64,000 bases of DNA from Calothrix sp. CSU_2_0 (GCA_012034595.1 JAAUPE010000008.1:1-64000); one strand, 5' to 3'; positions 9,501 to 20,429 are shown, counted from the first letter of the stretch. Notes: generated by a model not told the origin, from the sequence alone. Program-made: numbers and translations.

Positions 9501-11279
9501 TTAATATTTGGTTATCCGACCTTTTTCGAGGGTAATGACACGATGCTCCTGGGTAGTCGCGGCGCGATCGCAACTGTGCCACAATGAACTATGGGATACA
9601 AGCAAAATCGTTGGTTGCCAGTCAGAATTTGGTGAATTTGAGATTTCTAGCAGGCGTTTATGCAGTTTTGTCTCTGTTTCCAAATCCAATGCGCTGGATA
9701 TATCATCAAACACTAACAATTCGGGTTGACGGACTAAAGCACGAGCGATCGCAGCACGTTGTAGTTGACCTCCGGATAGTCGCACTCCCCGATGTCCGAC
9801 TGGGGTTTCTAAGCCAAGGGACATATCTGCAACGTCTTCGGTAAATACTGATGTGTAGAGTGCTTTTTCTAAAGATTCGTGATTTGTCTGCCAGCCTAGA
9901 AGTAGATTTTTTATGATGGTTTGGCTGAATAATTGCGGAATTTGGGATGTATAAGCGCTACGAGGGGGTAGGAAAAAACTAGCAGGGTCATCGACTAAGG
10001 CTCCATTCCAGTAAATTTTACCAGTTTGCTGGGGTAATAAACCTAATAAAACCCGCAGTAAAGTTGTTTTACCTGCACCAACTCCACCTGTAATTACGGT
10101 TAAGCTACCTCTGGGTAAGCAAAGGTGAATATTTTCAATTCCTCGATTGGTTCCGGGGTAGTAATAGGTGAGATTTTCGATAGTTAGTTCTTGCAGTTTT
10201 GTGTAGTCTTGTATTGCTGGTTGGATGGGGGGTAATTGCTGTTTTTTCCCAAAAATATGGTTTAAATAAAGAGGTTGGGGAGTGACTAAAGTCAAAATTG
10301 ATTTATCTTTAGACTTAATTAAGTTAGTCATCCGCTCAAAGGATACTTCTGCTTGTCGAGATGCAGTAATAAATTCGCCTAAGAACATGAAAAAATCCGT
10401 GGCAAAGGCTAAGTAATAAACGAATAGGGCAAAATCACCGACGGTGAATTTATCTGTTGTGTTTTGTAGGAATGTTGCGGCAGTAAGTAAAATTATTCCG
10501 GTTCCTAAATTGACTAAACTTTGAAAATTAGAATTTAAAATTGCTGTAAATAATCGATCTGTTAATATGGCTTGTCGTCGTTGTGTATTTAATTTTTCAA
10601 AATGCTCGATAACCGATGTTTCCGCACCAGCAACTTTAATTGCTTGGACGGAGTTAAAAATTTCTCCTATTAACCCAGTGACTTTCTCTGTTGCGATGCG
10701 ACTAGCACGACGATAACGTTTGATGCGCTTTTCCATTTTTTGTGCGATCGCAATTACTAAACCCAAAGGAAGAAAGGTTAAAACGGTCATTTCCCAGTTA
10801 ATACTCACCAAGATAATTAGAGAAATAACGGCAAAAATCCCCGCATTGAAAACTTCCGATGTTCCTACCACATTATCTTCAATTATTTCCATATCATCGC
10901 GAAAATAGCTAATTAATTCTCCCTGACTCACGGGCAAGGATATAGGATTGGGATGATTGAGAATTGTCTGTAATAAATTATGACGTAACAAAGTATTCAT
11001 CGTAAAGCGATGTTGAGTTTTTGTCAGACGACCAATAAAAATAAATGCAACTCTGCCCAATCCTATGGCTAATAGGAAGATAATTAAGAGGGTAGGGGAA
11101 AGACTAAATTGAGTTTCTCCTGTCAAAGAATTAAAAAACTCACGAATGATTAATCCCGGTAGTATGGGAAGTCCGATAATAAACAGCCAAAAAAAGCTAT
11201 CAATTAGATACAATCTGGGAACGTAGCAAATCATGCGCCATAAAATTTGCCAAATATTATTTCTGGGGTTGGGATTCAT
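9501..11279 (-). CDS. ABC transporter, exporter fold, fused permease/ATPase
   Basis: Walker A GGVGAGKTTLLR, signature LSGGQLQRAAIARAL, Walker B ELLVFDDISSALD. Confidence 0.9.
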   Translation of the reverse strand: MNPNPRNNIWQILWRMICYVPRLYLIDSFFWLFIIGLPILPGLIIREFFNSLTGETQFSLSPTLLIIFLLAIGLGRVAFIFIGRLTKTQHRFTMNTLLRHNLLQTILNHPNPISLPVSQGELISYFRDDMEIIEDNVVGTSEVFNAGIFAVISLIILVSINWEMTVLTFLPLGLVIAIAQKMEKRIKRYRRASRIATEKVTGLIGEIFNSVQAIKVAGAETSVIEHFEKLNTQRRQAILTDRLFTAILNSNFQSLVNLGTGIILLTAATFLQNTTDKFTVGDFALFVYYLAFATDFFMFLGEFITASRQAEVSFERMTNLIKSKDKSILTLVTPQPLYLNHIFGKKQQLPPIQPAIQDYTKLQELTIENLTYYYPGTNRGIENIHLCLPRGSLTVITGGVGAGKTTLLRVLLGLLPQQTGKIYWNGALVDDPASFFLPPRSAYTSQIPQLFSQTIIKNLLLGWQTNHESLEKALYTSVFTEDVADMSLGLETPVGHRGVRLSGGQLQRAAIARALVRQPELLVFDDISSALDLETETKLHKRLLEISNSPNSDWQPTILLVSHSSLWHSCDRAATTQEHRVITLEKGRITKY

Positions 11280-11304
11280 AGATATGGTGGATTTTATCAG
11301 ATTT

Positions 11305-13074
11305 TTATGGGATGAGAAATTGTGAAAAATCAGAACTAGAATTATTAATTAAAGTTTGGCGATCGCCATATTCAATTACTTGTCCCTTCTCTAGAATTAA
11401 TATTTCATCTGCTCGTTGTAAAGTTTGCAAGCGATGGGCAATAATGATTGCCGTACGTCCTAACAATAATTTATCAATAGCTGTTTCTAAAAGTTGTTCG
11501 GTTTTCGAGTCGAGACGGGAAGAAGCTTCATCCAAAATTACTAAACTGGGATTTTTTAAAAATACTCTTGCAAAAGCGAGTAATTGTGCTTGTCCGGCAG
11601 AAAGTCCTGCATTTTCTAAATTTAATTCTGTATTCAATCCATGTGGGAGAGAATGCAGCCATGTAGATAAATTTAGGTCATCTAAAACATCAAGAATTTG
11701 TCCATCACTAATACTTGTATCGAAGAAAGTTAAATTGTTGCGAACTGTAGTTTGAAATAACTGCACATCTTGGGTGACAACACCAATATGTTGGGTTAAT
11801 TCTGGAGTTGATATTTGGTTAATGGGAATATGATTCAAATAAATAGAACCCGATTGGGGGTGATAAAATTTGAGTAACAAACGGGTAATAGTAGTTTTTC
11901 CACTTCCCGTACGTCCGACAATTCCCAAGACACGATTTGCTTTTAAATCAAAGGAAATATCATTTAATATCCATTGTCTATAATTCTGAGTATCAATATT
12001 TTCTAAATCATCACAGCCATAATTAAAGCAAATATTTTTAAACTTTACTGATAATGCTCCATCTCCAAGTTTATTTCCAGTTTGAATATCCAATTCTCTT
12101 GGCAATTGTAATATTTCTTGAATTCGATAGATACTGGCTTCTGCTTGTTGGAAATCTTCTAACTGTTCGCGAATTTTTTCAATCGGCTCTTGAAGTAAAT
12201 TTGTGTAATAGAATAACATATAAGCGACACCAATCGTTATGGCTTTTTGACTCCATAAATAAGCCACAATTCCTAAAGCCAAACCATTACCGAACGTAAA
12301 TAAACCTACCGTAGTTGCCCAGAGAATCGTAGCAGCTAAACGCGCTTGATGGTATATCGATAGCCATTTTTGTTGAAACTTAAAAAAGCGGTGCATGACA
12401 TAATTTATCGCACCATTTCCGCGAATATCTTCCAAACCGGAAATATGTTCACCCAGAAAACCAAAAAACTCAGCACTGACTTGACGATATTTAGTCCAGG
12501 GAGCAATTGCAAACGGACGCAAACCAATCAGAGAAACAAGCGCGATCGCACTAAAAATTCCCAAGCAAGTACCAGCAAGTTTATTTTGCCAAAATAGAAC
12601 GATTAAAATCCCTAAAAGTAAAATAATATTACCAAAAATATCGATTACTATTTGCGAAAAAAAGCGCGATAGAGCATTCACATCACCATCAACCCGTTCG
12701 ATTAATTCCCCTGGGGTACGGGATTTATGGAAAGCAAAATTGAGATAGAGACAATGTTTTACTAAATCGCTACGCAGAGCATTGGTTGCACTCCAAGCAA
12801 CACTTTCACCGAGATATTTTGCAGCGATAGAGAAAACTTGCGTGAGGAGTGCGATCGCAATAAAAATAAATGCAGCAAAATAGAGTTTTTGGTCGGGAAC
12901 ACCAGTCATTGCTCTATCGATAAAATAGCCAATAATCTGCGGATTAATGATTTGTAAGGCAATATTAGTAAGAAGAGCAAAAGTCAACCAAAAAACCTGT
13001 GTCTTTTGAGGCAAAAGATAAGTATAAAGAAAATTACGGTAGGTTTTTGGAAACAAATTAGAGAAAGGATTCAT
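11305..13074 (-). CDS. ABC transporter, exporter fold, fused permease/ATPase
   Basis: Walker A GRTGSGKTTITR, degenerate signature LSAGQAQLLAFARVF, Walker B LVILDEASSRLD. Confidence 0.9.
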   Translation of the reverse strand: MNPFSNLFPKTYRNFLYTYLLPQKTQVFWLTFALLTNIALQIINPQIIGYFIDRAMTGVPDQKLYFAAFIFIAIALLTQVFSIAAKYLGESVAWSATNALRSDLVKHCLYLNFAFHKSRTPGELIERVDGDVNALSRFFSQIVIDIFGNIILLLGILIVLFWQNKLAGTCLGIFSAIALVSLIGLRPFAIAPWTKYRQVSAEFFGFLGEHISGLEDIRGNGAINYVMHRFFKFQQKWLSIYHQARLAATILWATTVGLFTFGNGLALGIVAYLWSQKAITIGVAYMLFYYTNLLQEPIEKIREQLEDFQQAEASIYRIQEILQLPRELDIQTGNKLGDGALSVKFKNICFNYGCDDLENIDTQNYRQWILNDISFDLKANRVLGIVGRTGSGKTTITRLLLKFYHPQSGSIYLNHIPINQISTPELTQHIGVVTQDVQLFQTTVRNNLTFFDTSISDGQILDVLDDLNLSTWLHSLPHGLNTELNLENAGLSAGQAQLLAFARVFLKNPSLVILDEASSRLDSKTEQLLETAIDKLLLGRTAIIIAHRLQTLQRADEILILEKGQVIEYGDRQTLINNSSSDFSQFLIP

Positions 13075-13082
13075 TTACATAA

Positions 13083-13168
13083 TCAGTTAGCAGTTAGCAG
13101 TTATCAGTTATCAGTTATCAGTTATCAGTTAATAATGTTTACTGTTCACTGTTCACTGTTTACTGTCC
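13083..13168. repeat. Short tandem repeats (heptamer type)
   Basis: cagttagcagttagcagttatcagttatcagttatcagtta followed by tactgttcactgttcactgtttactg. Confidence 0.75.
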
Positions 13169-14172
13169 AATAAGTATTTGTATAAATCATCGATAATTGC
13201 ATTTGCCGCTAAAATACTACTACCAATCCAATAATCTGGAACTAAATAAACTTTGTTATTTTTAACCGCTTTTAGATTTTGCCACAAAGGGTTTGTTTTC
13301 AGGAGTTCTATTTTTTTCTGTGTTGTTTCGGTTGCTTGAGGAGTATTCTCTCCCGTCCAAACAAATATGACATCACCATCTGCTTTTTCCATCAATTCAT
13401 AACCAACCGACATGTAAATCGAATTATTAAATAATTTTTGTGCTTGTGATGCGGTGAAATTTTGCGATTCAGGACGAGATAATCCCGCATCTTCTAAAAC
13501 CGTTCCACAGAAGGAATCGCGTAAAGAAAGATTTATATTATTTGTGTATACACGCACTACAGAAACCTTTATTTTTGAGGAGTCGCCAATTTTTTGTTTA
13601 AATTCAGCAAGGCGATTATAATATCTATCCATCGCTTCTTGAGCATTTTTTTGCTTGCTTAAAGCAGTACTGAATTTTGTAAATACTTCTTTCCATTGAC
13701 CACTATGTTCATAATTGAATAATACAGTAGGAGCAATTTTTGAAGTCAGACTATAAATAGGCTGTGGAGAATATAAACTCAAGATTAAATCTGGCTTGAG
13801 AGTAACAATATGTTCTAAATTTGGTTCACCATTCTGACCAATATTTTTTATTCCTGTTAGTCGGTTTTCTAGGAATAATGAAAAATTGTCAATGGGACTA
13901 CCAACAGGTTTAATTCCTAGCGCGATCGCATTTTCCAATGATACACTATCTAGGGTTACGAGCCGCTCAATGTTTGTGGGAATACAACTGATTCCTCCAG
14001 CATGTTCGATATCACGACAAGCAAAGTTGCGATCGCGAATGGAAATTGAGCCACCATAATGGCAAGCAATAGTTAGTAATAAAGTGCAAACCATTACCAC
14101 CCCAAGTAGCCAGTAACGAGTTAAATTTTTGATTTTTGCAAACAACTTGTCACCCCGTAACTGAAGTTTCAT
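13153..14172 (-). CDS. Iron-siderophore ABC transporter substrate-binding protein (FhuD/FecB-like)
   Basis: Lipoprotein-like N-terminus, CIPTNIERLVTLDSVSLENAIALGIKPVGSP, EPNLEHIVTLKPDLIL. Confidence 0.9.
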   Translation of the reverse strand: MKLQLRGDKLFAKIKNLTRYWLLGVVMVCTLLLTIACHYGGSISIRDRNFACRDIEHAGGISCIPTNIERLVTLDSVSLENAIALGIKPVGSPIDNFSLFLENRLTGIKNIGQNGEPNLEHIVTLKPDLILSLYSPQPIYSLTSKIAPTVLFNYEHSGQWKEVFTKFSTALSKQKNAQEAMDRYYNRLAEFKQKIGDSSKIKVSVVRVYTNNINLSLRDSFCGTVLEDAGLSRPESQNFTASQAQKLFNNSIYMSVGYELMEKADGDVIFVWTGENTPQATETTQKKIELLKTNPLWQNLKAVKNNKVYLVPDYWIGSSILAANAIIDDLYKYLLDSKQ

Positions 14173-14190
14173 CCCTCATGTTGATATTGC

Positions 14191-16277
14191 TTAAAATTCA
14201 AAAGAAAGTGTCCCTATCACCGTAAATGGAGCACCGGGAATAACTGTATTCCGACCAAAGTTAAAAGACTCAAAATACCTGACACCAAACAAATTTTCAA
14301 TATTTATAGCTGCTCTCCAATTATCGCGCTTGTAATAAATTGCTGCATCAGTTCTTAGATAGCTAGGTAATTTGAAACTATCGTCAAAATCAGCAGTAGG
14401 AATATCACCTCCAACTCGCTCGGAAAGATAATACAATCCCAAGCCAAAACCTAACCCTTTCAAATCACCTTGAAGAAATTGATAGGTCGTCCAAAGACTC
14501 GCTTTGTGTTCGGGTACTTTCGGTACTCTTGAACCAACCTTCAAATCATTACTTTGAGTGACTCGAAAATGTTTATAGATGGGGTTAAACCTCCAGGTAA
14601 ACGCTTTTGAGAACCATCGGTATTTTGTCGTTCTAGATCGACTCCAAACAAGAGAGTATGTGCGATCGCACCTGTCTTAAATTTTCCGACAATATCTGTT
14701 TGTAGGGAGTACGTATCGTAGTAATCGTCATTTGAACGGAAATTCCGCGATAATTCCCCAGTTTCTTCATCTAATTCTAGGGGTTGGGCACGATAATCAA
14801 AGGTATCCTGTGAAGTGTAACGAAAAGCATTGCGGAGAGTCAAATTATCATTAAAACGATGCTCGAAACGATAACCAACATTTACCTCTTCGACTGTGCG
14901 CTTGTCTCCTGGTTCACCCAAAAATCTACTGGTGGGAATATCAGCAATTGCGCGATCAAAAGCTACTATACCTTGGTCAAATGTGCGCTCGTCATCAACA
15001 TAACTGACATTAACTAGTAGATTGGTGCGATCGTCTAATTTTAGATCGAATGTGGGTGCTAAAAAGAATCGCTCGCTATTACCAAAATCCCGAAAACTAC
15101 CAGAATTTTCGTAAGCAACATTCAGCCGATACAGCAAGGTTTTGTCTGGATTGAGAGGACCAGATAAATCTATTGTCGGACGATAATAGCTAAAGCTACC
15201 TATAGATAAATCTGCCCCATAATAGGGTTCGCTGAGGGGTTTTTTCGTGACTAAATTAATGATTCCTCCTGGCTCCGCATTTCCATATAATACCGAAGCA
15301 GGACTTTTTAGAACTTCTATTTGTTCGATTTCGGAAAGTTCTCGTAATGCTAACCCATTATCTCTAAAACCATCTCGAAAAGTTGAATTAAAATCAAAGC
15401 CTCTAATATTAACACTATCTCTTGTCCCTGCAAACGAATCACCTTCGACAACACCACTCACATTACGAGTCGCATCCGTCAGCCTAATAACTTGCTGATC
15501 TTCTAGAACTTGCTTGGGAATTACCTGAATCGACTGGGGAATATCGCGAATCGGTGTATCTGTCTTAGTTCCGCTCGACGCTTCGGGAACGCGATAACTA
15601 TCCAGCTCCCCGGTTACTGTTAATTCAATCGGTTCTTGATTCCCCGCTTGGGGTTCCTCTGGTTTTGGTTGTTCCGGTTGTGTTTCTGGTTTCTGATTTT
15701 CTGGTGTTGGTGGTGCTTGCGTTGTACTTGTACTAGGTGTAACCGTAAAAATCAACCCAGTATCATCATCGAATAACTCAACCTTGGGAATAGCAACTTC
15801 ACCCGTTATCGTCAATCTAATTCCGTTAGTATCAGTATTAACTACAATTATTTCCGCAATTCCAGTAACTGGCTTTTCCCGACGAAATTCATTACCAGTA
15901 GCTAAAACCAAGCGTGCATTAGGAATTTCAACAATAAAATTATTACCTTCACTCTTAGAAACAGGTTGCAGCAAATCCCCCTGCTTTGTCTCTAAAATTA
16001 CTTCAATTCCCTCTTTACCCGACTCAATTCGTACCCCTCCCACCTCAAAGAGCGAATTTGAAACTGGTGGATTTTGGGTTAGTAAAGATGCTGCATTATT
16101 TTTATTGGCAAAATGCTCGAACTCATCGAGGTTCTTAATCGTCGAATTAGTCTTAAAAGGCTTTTTTGCAGAACTTTCAGCCAAAGCTGCTTGCATTGTC
16201 AACACAAAAACCGAAACTGTAAATATCAATTTCCATAGCGATCGCTTATTGAATCCCATTATAATTACTCCTAACAC
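14191..16277 (-). pseudogene. TonB-dependent siderophore receptor with N-terminal AMIN domain, internally deleted and frameshifted
   Basis: AMIN (FEVGGVRIESGKEGIEVILETKQG), plug (RDIPQSIQVIPKQVLEDQQVIRL), barrel start, then GGLTPSINIF joins out of frame to VTQSNDLKVGSRVPKVPEHKASLWTTYQF...VIGTLSFEF; middle of the barrel missing. Confidence 0.85.
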
Positions 16278-16385
16278 CAGATTTTACCGAGATACTCGAA
16301 AAAATAAGCTTTACCCCGATGCTATTAATAAACTTTCTCAAATAACTTCGATAATCTGTATGATAGGGGATTCTGGAAATTGTCC

Positions 16386-16429
16386 CGACTCCGAGACGGA
16401 TTTTTTGCGACTCCAAGACGGATTTTTTT
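16386..16429. promoter_or_regulatory. 22-bp tandem direct repeat upstream of the TonB receptor; candidate regulator site
   Basis: cgactccgagacggattttttg / cgactccaagacggatttttt, period 22 bp, ~110-150 bp upstream of the receptor start codon. Confidence 0.5.
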
Positions 16430-16433
16430 ATTT

Positions 16434-17420
16434 TTAACTACACTTTTGGGAATGGGAATAAATGCTGGGATTTACGCCAAATTTGCGCTTAAAAGCGGCT
16501 GCAAAATGGCTGCGGTTTGCGTAACCAACTGCCCTTGCTACTCCTGTAATTGTCAAATTTCCCCGTTCTAATAATTCCCTTGCTTGTTCCATCCTGTAGT
16601 GGTGTAAATAGCCAAATACGGTAGTATCGAAACACTGACGGAAACCTATTTTTAATTTAAAGTCATTTAAGCCAACTTCCCGCGATAATTCCAACAACGA
16701 GGGAGGATTTTGGACGCGATCGCATAAAATTTTCTTAGCTTGGTGGATGCGATCGATATCTTCTTGTTTGAGTTGGCGATCGCTCGGTGGGGTAGAATGA
16801 TTTGGCTTTAATTGTTCTACATGTAAAGCGAGCAATTCCATAACCTTACTTTGCAAGTATATCTGTTTTGTTAAACCTTGGTAGGGGCAATTAAAAATTT
16901 GTTGACTGACAATTTGCATTGCTGGAGAAATTTGTAAATTTGGGAAAATATTTTGCCAGTCATTGTCTTTGATTAAAGGTTGCAACTCGATTGGAAATTC
17001 TCCCGCAGCATCAGCAAAAAAGCTTTTCAGTGTCTCCACATCAATATGCACGCAAATCCCGCAATGCTGTTGTTTTCCTTGCCAATTGGATGTACATTTC
17101 TCAGCAATTCCAGCACCATATAAGCTACTTGTCCCACTGCTAATATTCGTAACTTTTGTGTCTGTCTCAACCCAGAAGTTACCTGCTAATTGCATGACAA
17201 ATTCCAAACAATGCTCCCTTACAGGTAATTTGAAACTAACATTATCTAATAATTCATAATCATAAATTTCCAATGATATTCCACCGGGTAAAGTAAAATC
17301 TTGCATATAGCCCCGTCCATAATGGTGAGGAAATAGATAAAAATCCTCCCACGAACAATTTTCCAAATAATTGGAATTTCCATCAGAATTTATAAGCGTA
17401 ATATTATTTCGTGTTTCCAT
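16434..17420 (-). CDS. AraC family transcriptional regulator (PchR-like)
   Basis: C-terminal HTH: LLELSREVGLNDFKLKIGFRQCFDTTVFGYLHHYRMEQARELL...TGVARAVGYANRSHFAAAFKRKFGVNPSIY. Confidence 0.9.
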   Translation of the reverse strand: METRNNITLINSDGNSNYLENCSWEDFYLFPHHYGRGYMQDFTLPGGISLEIYDYELLDNVSFKLPVREHCLEFVMQLAGNFWVETDTKVTNISSGTSSLYGAGIAEKCTSNWQGKQQHCGICVHIDVETLKSFFADAAGEFPIELQPLIKDNDWQNIFPNLQISPAMQIVSQQIFNCPYQGLTKQIYLQSKVMELLALHVEQLKPNHSTPPSDRQLKQEDIDRIHQAKKILCDRVQNPPSLLELSREVGLNDFKLKIGFRQCFDTTVFGYLHHYRMEQARELLERGNLTITGVARAVGYANRSHFAAAFKRKFGVNPSIYSHSQKCS

Positions 17421-17484
17421 TTAGTAAAATTTCCTTGGCTGTGAGAGGTTACAATTAAATACTGAGAATTATTGAGAAGAAGAT

Positions 17485-17516
17485 AAAAGACGTAGCTAAT
17501 TATTGCTACGTCTTTC
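17485..17516. terminator. Hairpin between the exbBD remnant and the AraC gene
   Basis: aaagacgtagc-taattatt-gctacgtcttt. Confidence 0.5.
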
Positions 17517-17605
17517 TACTTACAAACCCATGTCTACAAATTTATAAATCTAGATTGATGTTTTTTTACTTACAATCGACACAAGATAATTCTCTATTCC
17601 CTCTA

Positions 17606-17870
17606 TTAGGGTTTTTGAGTTGCGATCGCGAGTTTCGCACCTTTGACATGACGGACTTTATCCATCACAGTCACAATATTCCCATGTTGCCCGTGCGATA
17701 TTATCTAAACGATACTATTTGAGGACTTCTCGCACTACCGAACTTTGACGGTTATTGATTCTGTACCAGAAACAAACCCGCTCGATAATCAATGCGATCG
17801 CAACAACACTAAAGCCCAGCAGGGAGCATATTACCAAGCCACCTGCACTGAACAGCTTACCTATTCCCAT
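17606..17870 (-). pseudogene. Collapsed exbB/exbD remnant (ExbB N-terminus joined to ExbD C-terminus)
   Basis: Minus strand from 17870: MGIGKLFSAGGLVICSLLGFSVVAIALIIERVCFWYRINNRQSSVVREVLK* (ExbB-like); then, in another frame, HGNIVTVMDKVRHVKGAKLAIATQKP* (ExbD-like C-terminus) ending at 17606. Confidence 0.75.
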
Positions 17871-18577
17871 TTGTTACCCCTAAAGCAGTTAATACATTGC
17901 TATTTATTTGGACACTTACTGTCATATAAATGCTATAACTTTTCAATAAACATTAAAACAAACAAAAATATAAGTCAAGTAATTATCACGGTTTAATGAG
18001 ATATGTTTATCAGTCAGTAGATATACTTTCCTCCCACTTTCCCTTGATTTATGGGCTTTCACAGCACATCCCATCCGTAATCTAGATTAGTGATGATGTT
18101 TTTCTTACTTCATATTTTCGTCTGCTTATTTTACTGTAATATAGCAAGCGAGAATAAGTGGCAATTAGATTATGAGCTTCTCCAGTATTGCAACCGAGCA
18201 GCGAGAAAAAGAGTTTAAGGCACTCAAGTCATATCCAGCGATCGTAGATTGTATGCAGATATTATCATGCTGATTGACTGACAAAACCTCTGAAAGTCTA
18301 CTCACTGCGTTGTTAATAGCTCCCCCAGAAATAAATTTCCAGAAGAATCGCAACGAAGCGAGGATTTTTGTCAGTCAACCACATTATCATCGATGGCATA
18401 ATCCATACCAAATTAATGACAACATAGATGTTGTTGGTCTTTTTGGGATAAAAATTTGCCGTTTTTGGATAGACTGGAAGGTCAAAGGAATAATATACTC
18501 GGATTTATCCGTGCGATTATGAGTTAACTACATAATTAGCTAGGTTAGCGGATCGAGTTAAATATATACCTAGAAAA

Positions 18578-20422
18578 ATGCCTTCAAAATCCCATTCTCT
18601 ATCTCGCAATAAATCTCCCTTCCAACGCTTACTCAGCTATGGAAAAAATTATCGCCCAAAAATATATTCAGCAACAATATTTTCGATCCTAAATACAATT
18701 TTAGATTTAGCCCCTCCTTGGTTGGTGGGTGCTGCGGTTGATATTTTGGTTAAACAGCAAGATTCGATGTTTGCGAGGTTGGGAATCAAAGATGTGATTT
18801 TGCAATTCGCTTTTATTTCTGGATTAACTATAATTATCTGGATTTTTGAATCTTTAACCCAATATTTATACGATAAAATTTGGCGCAATTTAGCCCAAAA
18901 CATTCAACATGATTTGCGTTTGGATGGTTATAATCATTTACAGCAATTAGAACTAGCTTATTTTGAAAATAATAGTACGGGAAATTTACTTTCAATTCTC
19001 AACGATGATGTCAATCAACTCGAAGATTTTCTCAATCGGGGAGCAAACGAGGTAATTCAAGTAATTACCTCGATTGTGATTTTAGTGGGTGGTGCTTTCT
19101 TGATTTTACCTACCCATATTATGATTTCCGCCATGTTACCTATCCCTTTTATTTTGTGGGGTTCGGTTGTCTATCAAAAACGCTTGGAACCGCGTTATGC
19201 TGATGTTCGCGAGAAGGTAAGTATTTTAAACTCGCGGTTGGCAAATAATATCTCTGGAATTACGACAATAAAAAGTTTTACCGCAGAAAAATATGAAAGC
19301 ACAAGATTGGCAAGCGAAAGTGAAGCCTATCGCAAAAGTAATAGTAAAGCAATTAAACTTTCAGCAGCATTTGTTCCCGTAATTAGAATGTTAGTTCTAG
19401 CTGGATTTACGGCTTTGTTATTTTTAGGAGGAATGGCAGCCTACTCAGAAAAAATTTCGATTGGAAATTATAGTGTTTTACTCGTTTTGGTTCAACGTTT
19501 GTTATGGCCATTTGTGTTTTTAGGTGAAACCTTTGATGAATATCAAAGAGCAATGGCTTCGTGCAATCGCATCATGGATTTATTGGATACTCCGATTAAT
19601 ATTCAAACGGGTGAAATTAATTTAGAATCGAATAAAGTTAAAGGGGAAGTTAATTTTAATAACATTAGCTTTGCCTATGGAAAATTTGATGAAAATTTTA
19701 ATTTAAACCCCGAAGAAAATATCACTACTATCAAAAATTTATCCTTACATATCCCAGCCGGAAAAACGATCGCAATTGTGGGAACAACGGGTTCGGGGAA
19801 AAGTACCCTAGTCAAATTATTGTTGCGTTTTTATGATATTCGCCAAGGTGAAATTACCATCGATGGTATTAATATTCAAAAATTAAATTTAGATGACCTA
19901 CGACGCAGCATTGGTTTGGTCAGCCAGGATGTATTTTTATTTCACGGTACTGTTGCCGAAAATATCGCCTATGGTACATTTGATGCTAGCGATCGCGCAA
20001 TTATTAACGCTGCCAAAATTGCTGAAGCCCACGAATTCATCACCCAACTATCCCAAGGATACGACACCATTGTCGGGGAACGGGGACAAAAATTATCGGG
20101 AGGACAAAGACAACGAATTGCGATCGCTCGTGCAGTTCTCAAAAATCCACCCATTTTAATCTTAGACGAAGCCACATCTGCGGTCGATAACGAAACCGAA
20201 GCCGCCATCCAACGCTCTTTAGAGAAGATTACCGTGAATCGAACGACGATTGCGATCGCTCACCGTCTTTCCACTATCCGCAACGCTGACTGCATATATG
20301 TGATGGAACGCGGACAATTGGTGGAAGCTGGGAAACACGAGGAATTGGTGGAGAAAAATGGGATTTATGCGGGTTTATGGAAAGTGCAATCGGGGTTAAC
20401 AATGTTGAGAAAATACCCGTAG
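18578..20422 (+). CDS. ABC transporter ATP-binding protein/permease (exporter fold)
   Basis: Walker A GTTGSGKSTLVKLLLRFYD, LSGGQRQRIAIARAVLKNPPILILDEATSAVD. Confidence 0.93.
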   Translation: MPSKSHSLSRNKSPFQRLLSYGKNYRPKIYSATIFSILNTILDLAPPWLVGAAVDILVKQQDSMFARLGIKDVILQFAFISGLTIIIWIFESLTQYLYDKIWRNLAQNIQHDLRLDGYNHLQQLELAYFENNSTGNLLSILNDDVNQLEDFLNRGANEVIQVITSIVILVGGAFLILPTHIMISAMLPIPFILWGSVVYQKRLEPRYADVREKVSILNSRLANNISGITTIKSFTAEKYESTRLASESEAYRKSNSKAIKLSAAFVPVIRMLVLAGFTALLFLGGMAAYSEKISIGNYSVLLVLVQRLLWPFVFLGETFDEYQRAMASCNRIMDLLDTPINIQTGEINLESNKVKGEVNFNNISFAYGKFDENFNLNPEENITTIKNLSLHIPAGKTIAIVGTTGSGKSTLVKLLLRFYDIRQGEITIDGINIQKLNLDDLRRSIGLVSQDVFLFHGTVAENIAYGTFDASDRAIINAAKIAEAHEFITQLSQGYDTIVGERGQKLSGGQRQRIAIARAVLKNPPILILDEATSAVDNETEAAIQRSLEKITVNRTTIAIAHRLSTIRNADCIYVMERGQLVEAGKHEELVEKNGIYAGLWKVQSGLTMLRKYP

Positions 20423-20429
20423 AATTTAT

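Noticed and set aside
9360-9502. Plus-strand coding-like tail RTLTERVGSSPSPSLVPESPKGTETTPSNSESSGSDNWV
   Set aside because: Low complexity, no start and no family; could be a remnant but evidence too weak
13083-13168. CRISPR-like array
   Set aside because: Heptamer tandem repeats without spacers; no cas genes in the window
18165-18522. Short ORFs upstream of the ABC transporter at 18578
   Set aside because: No recognisable family or start context; may be decayed sequence but not supportable
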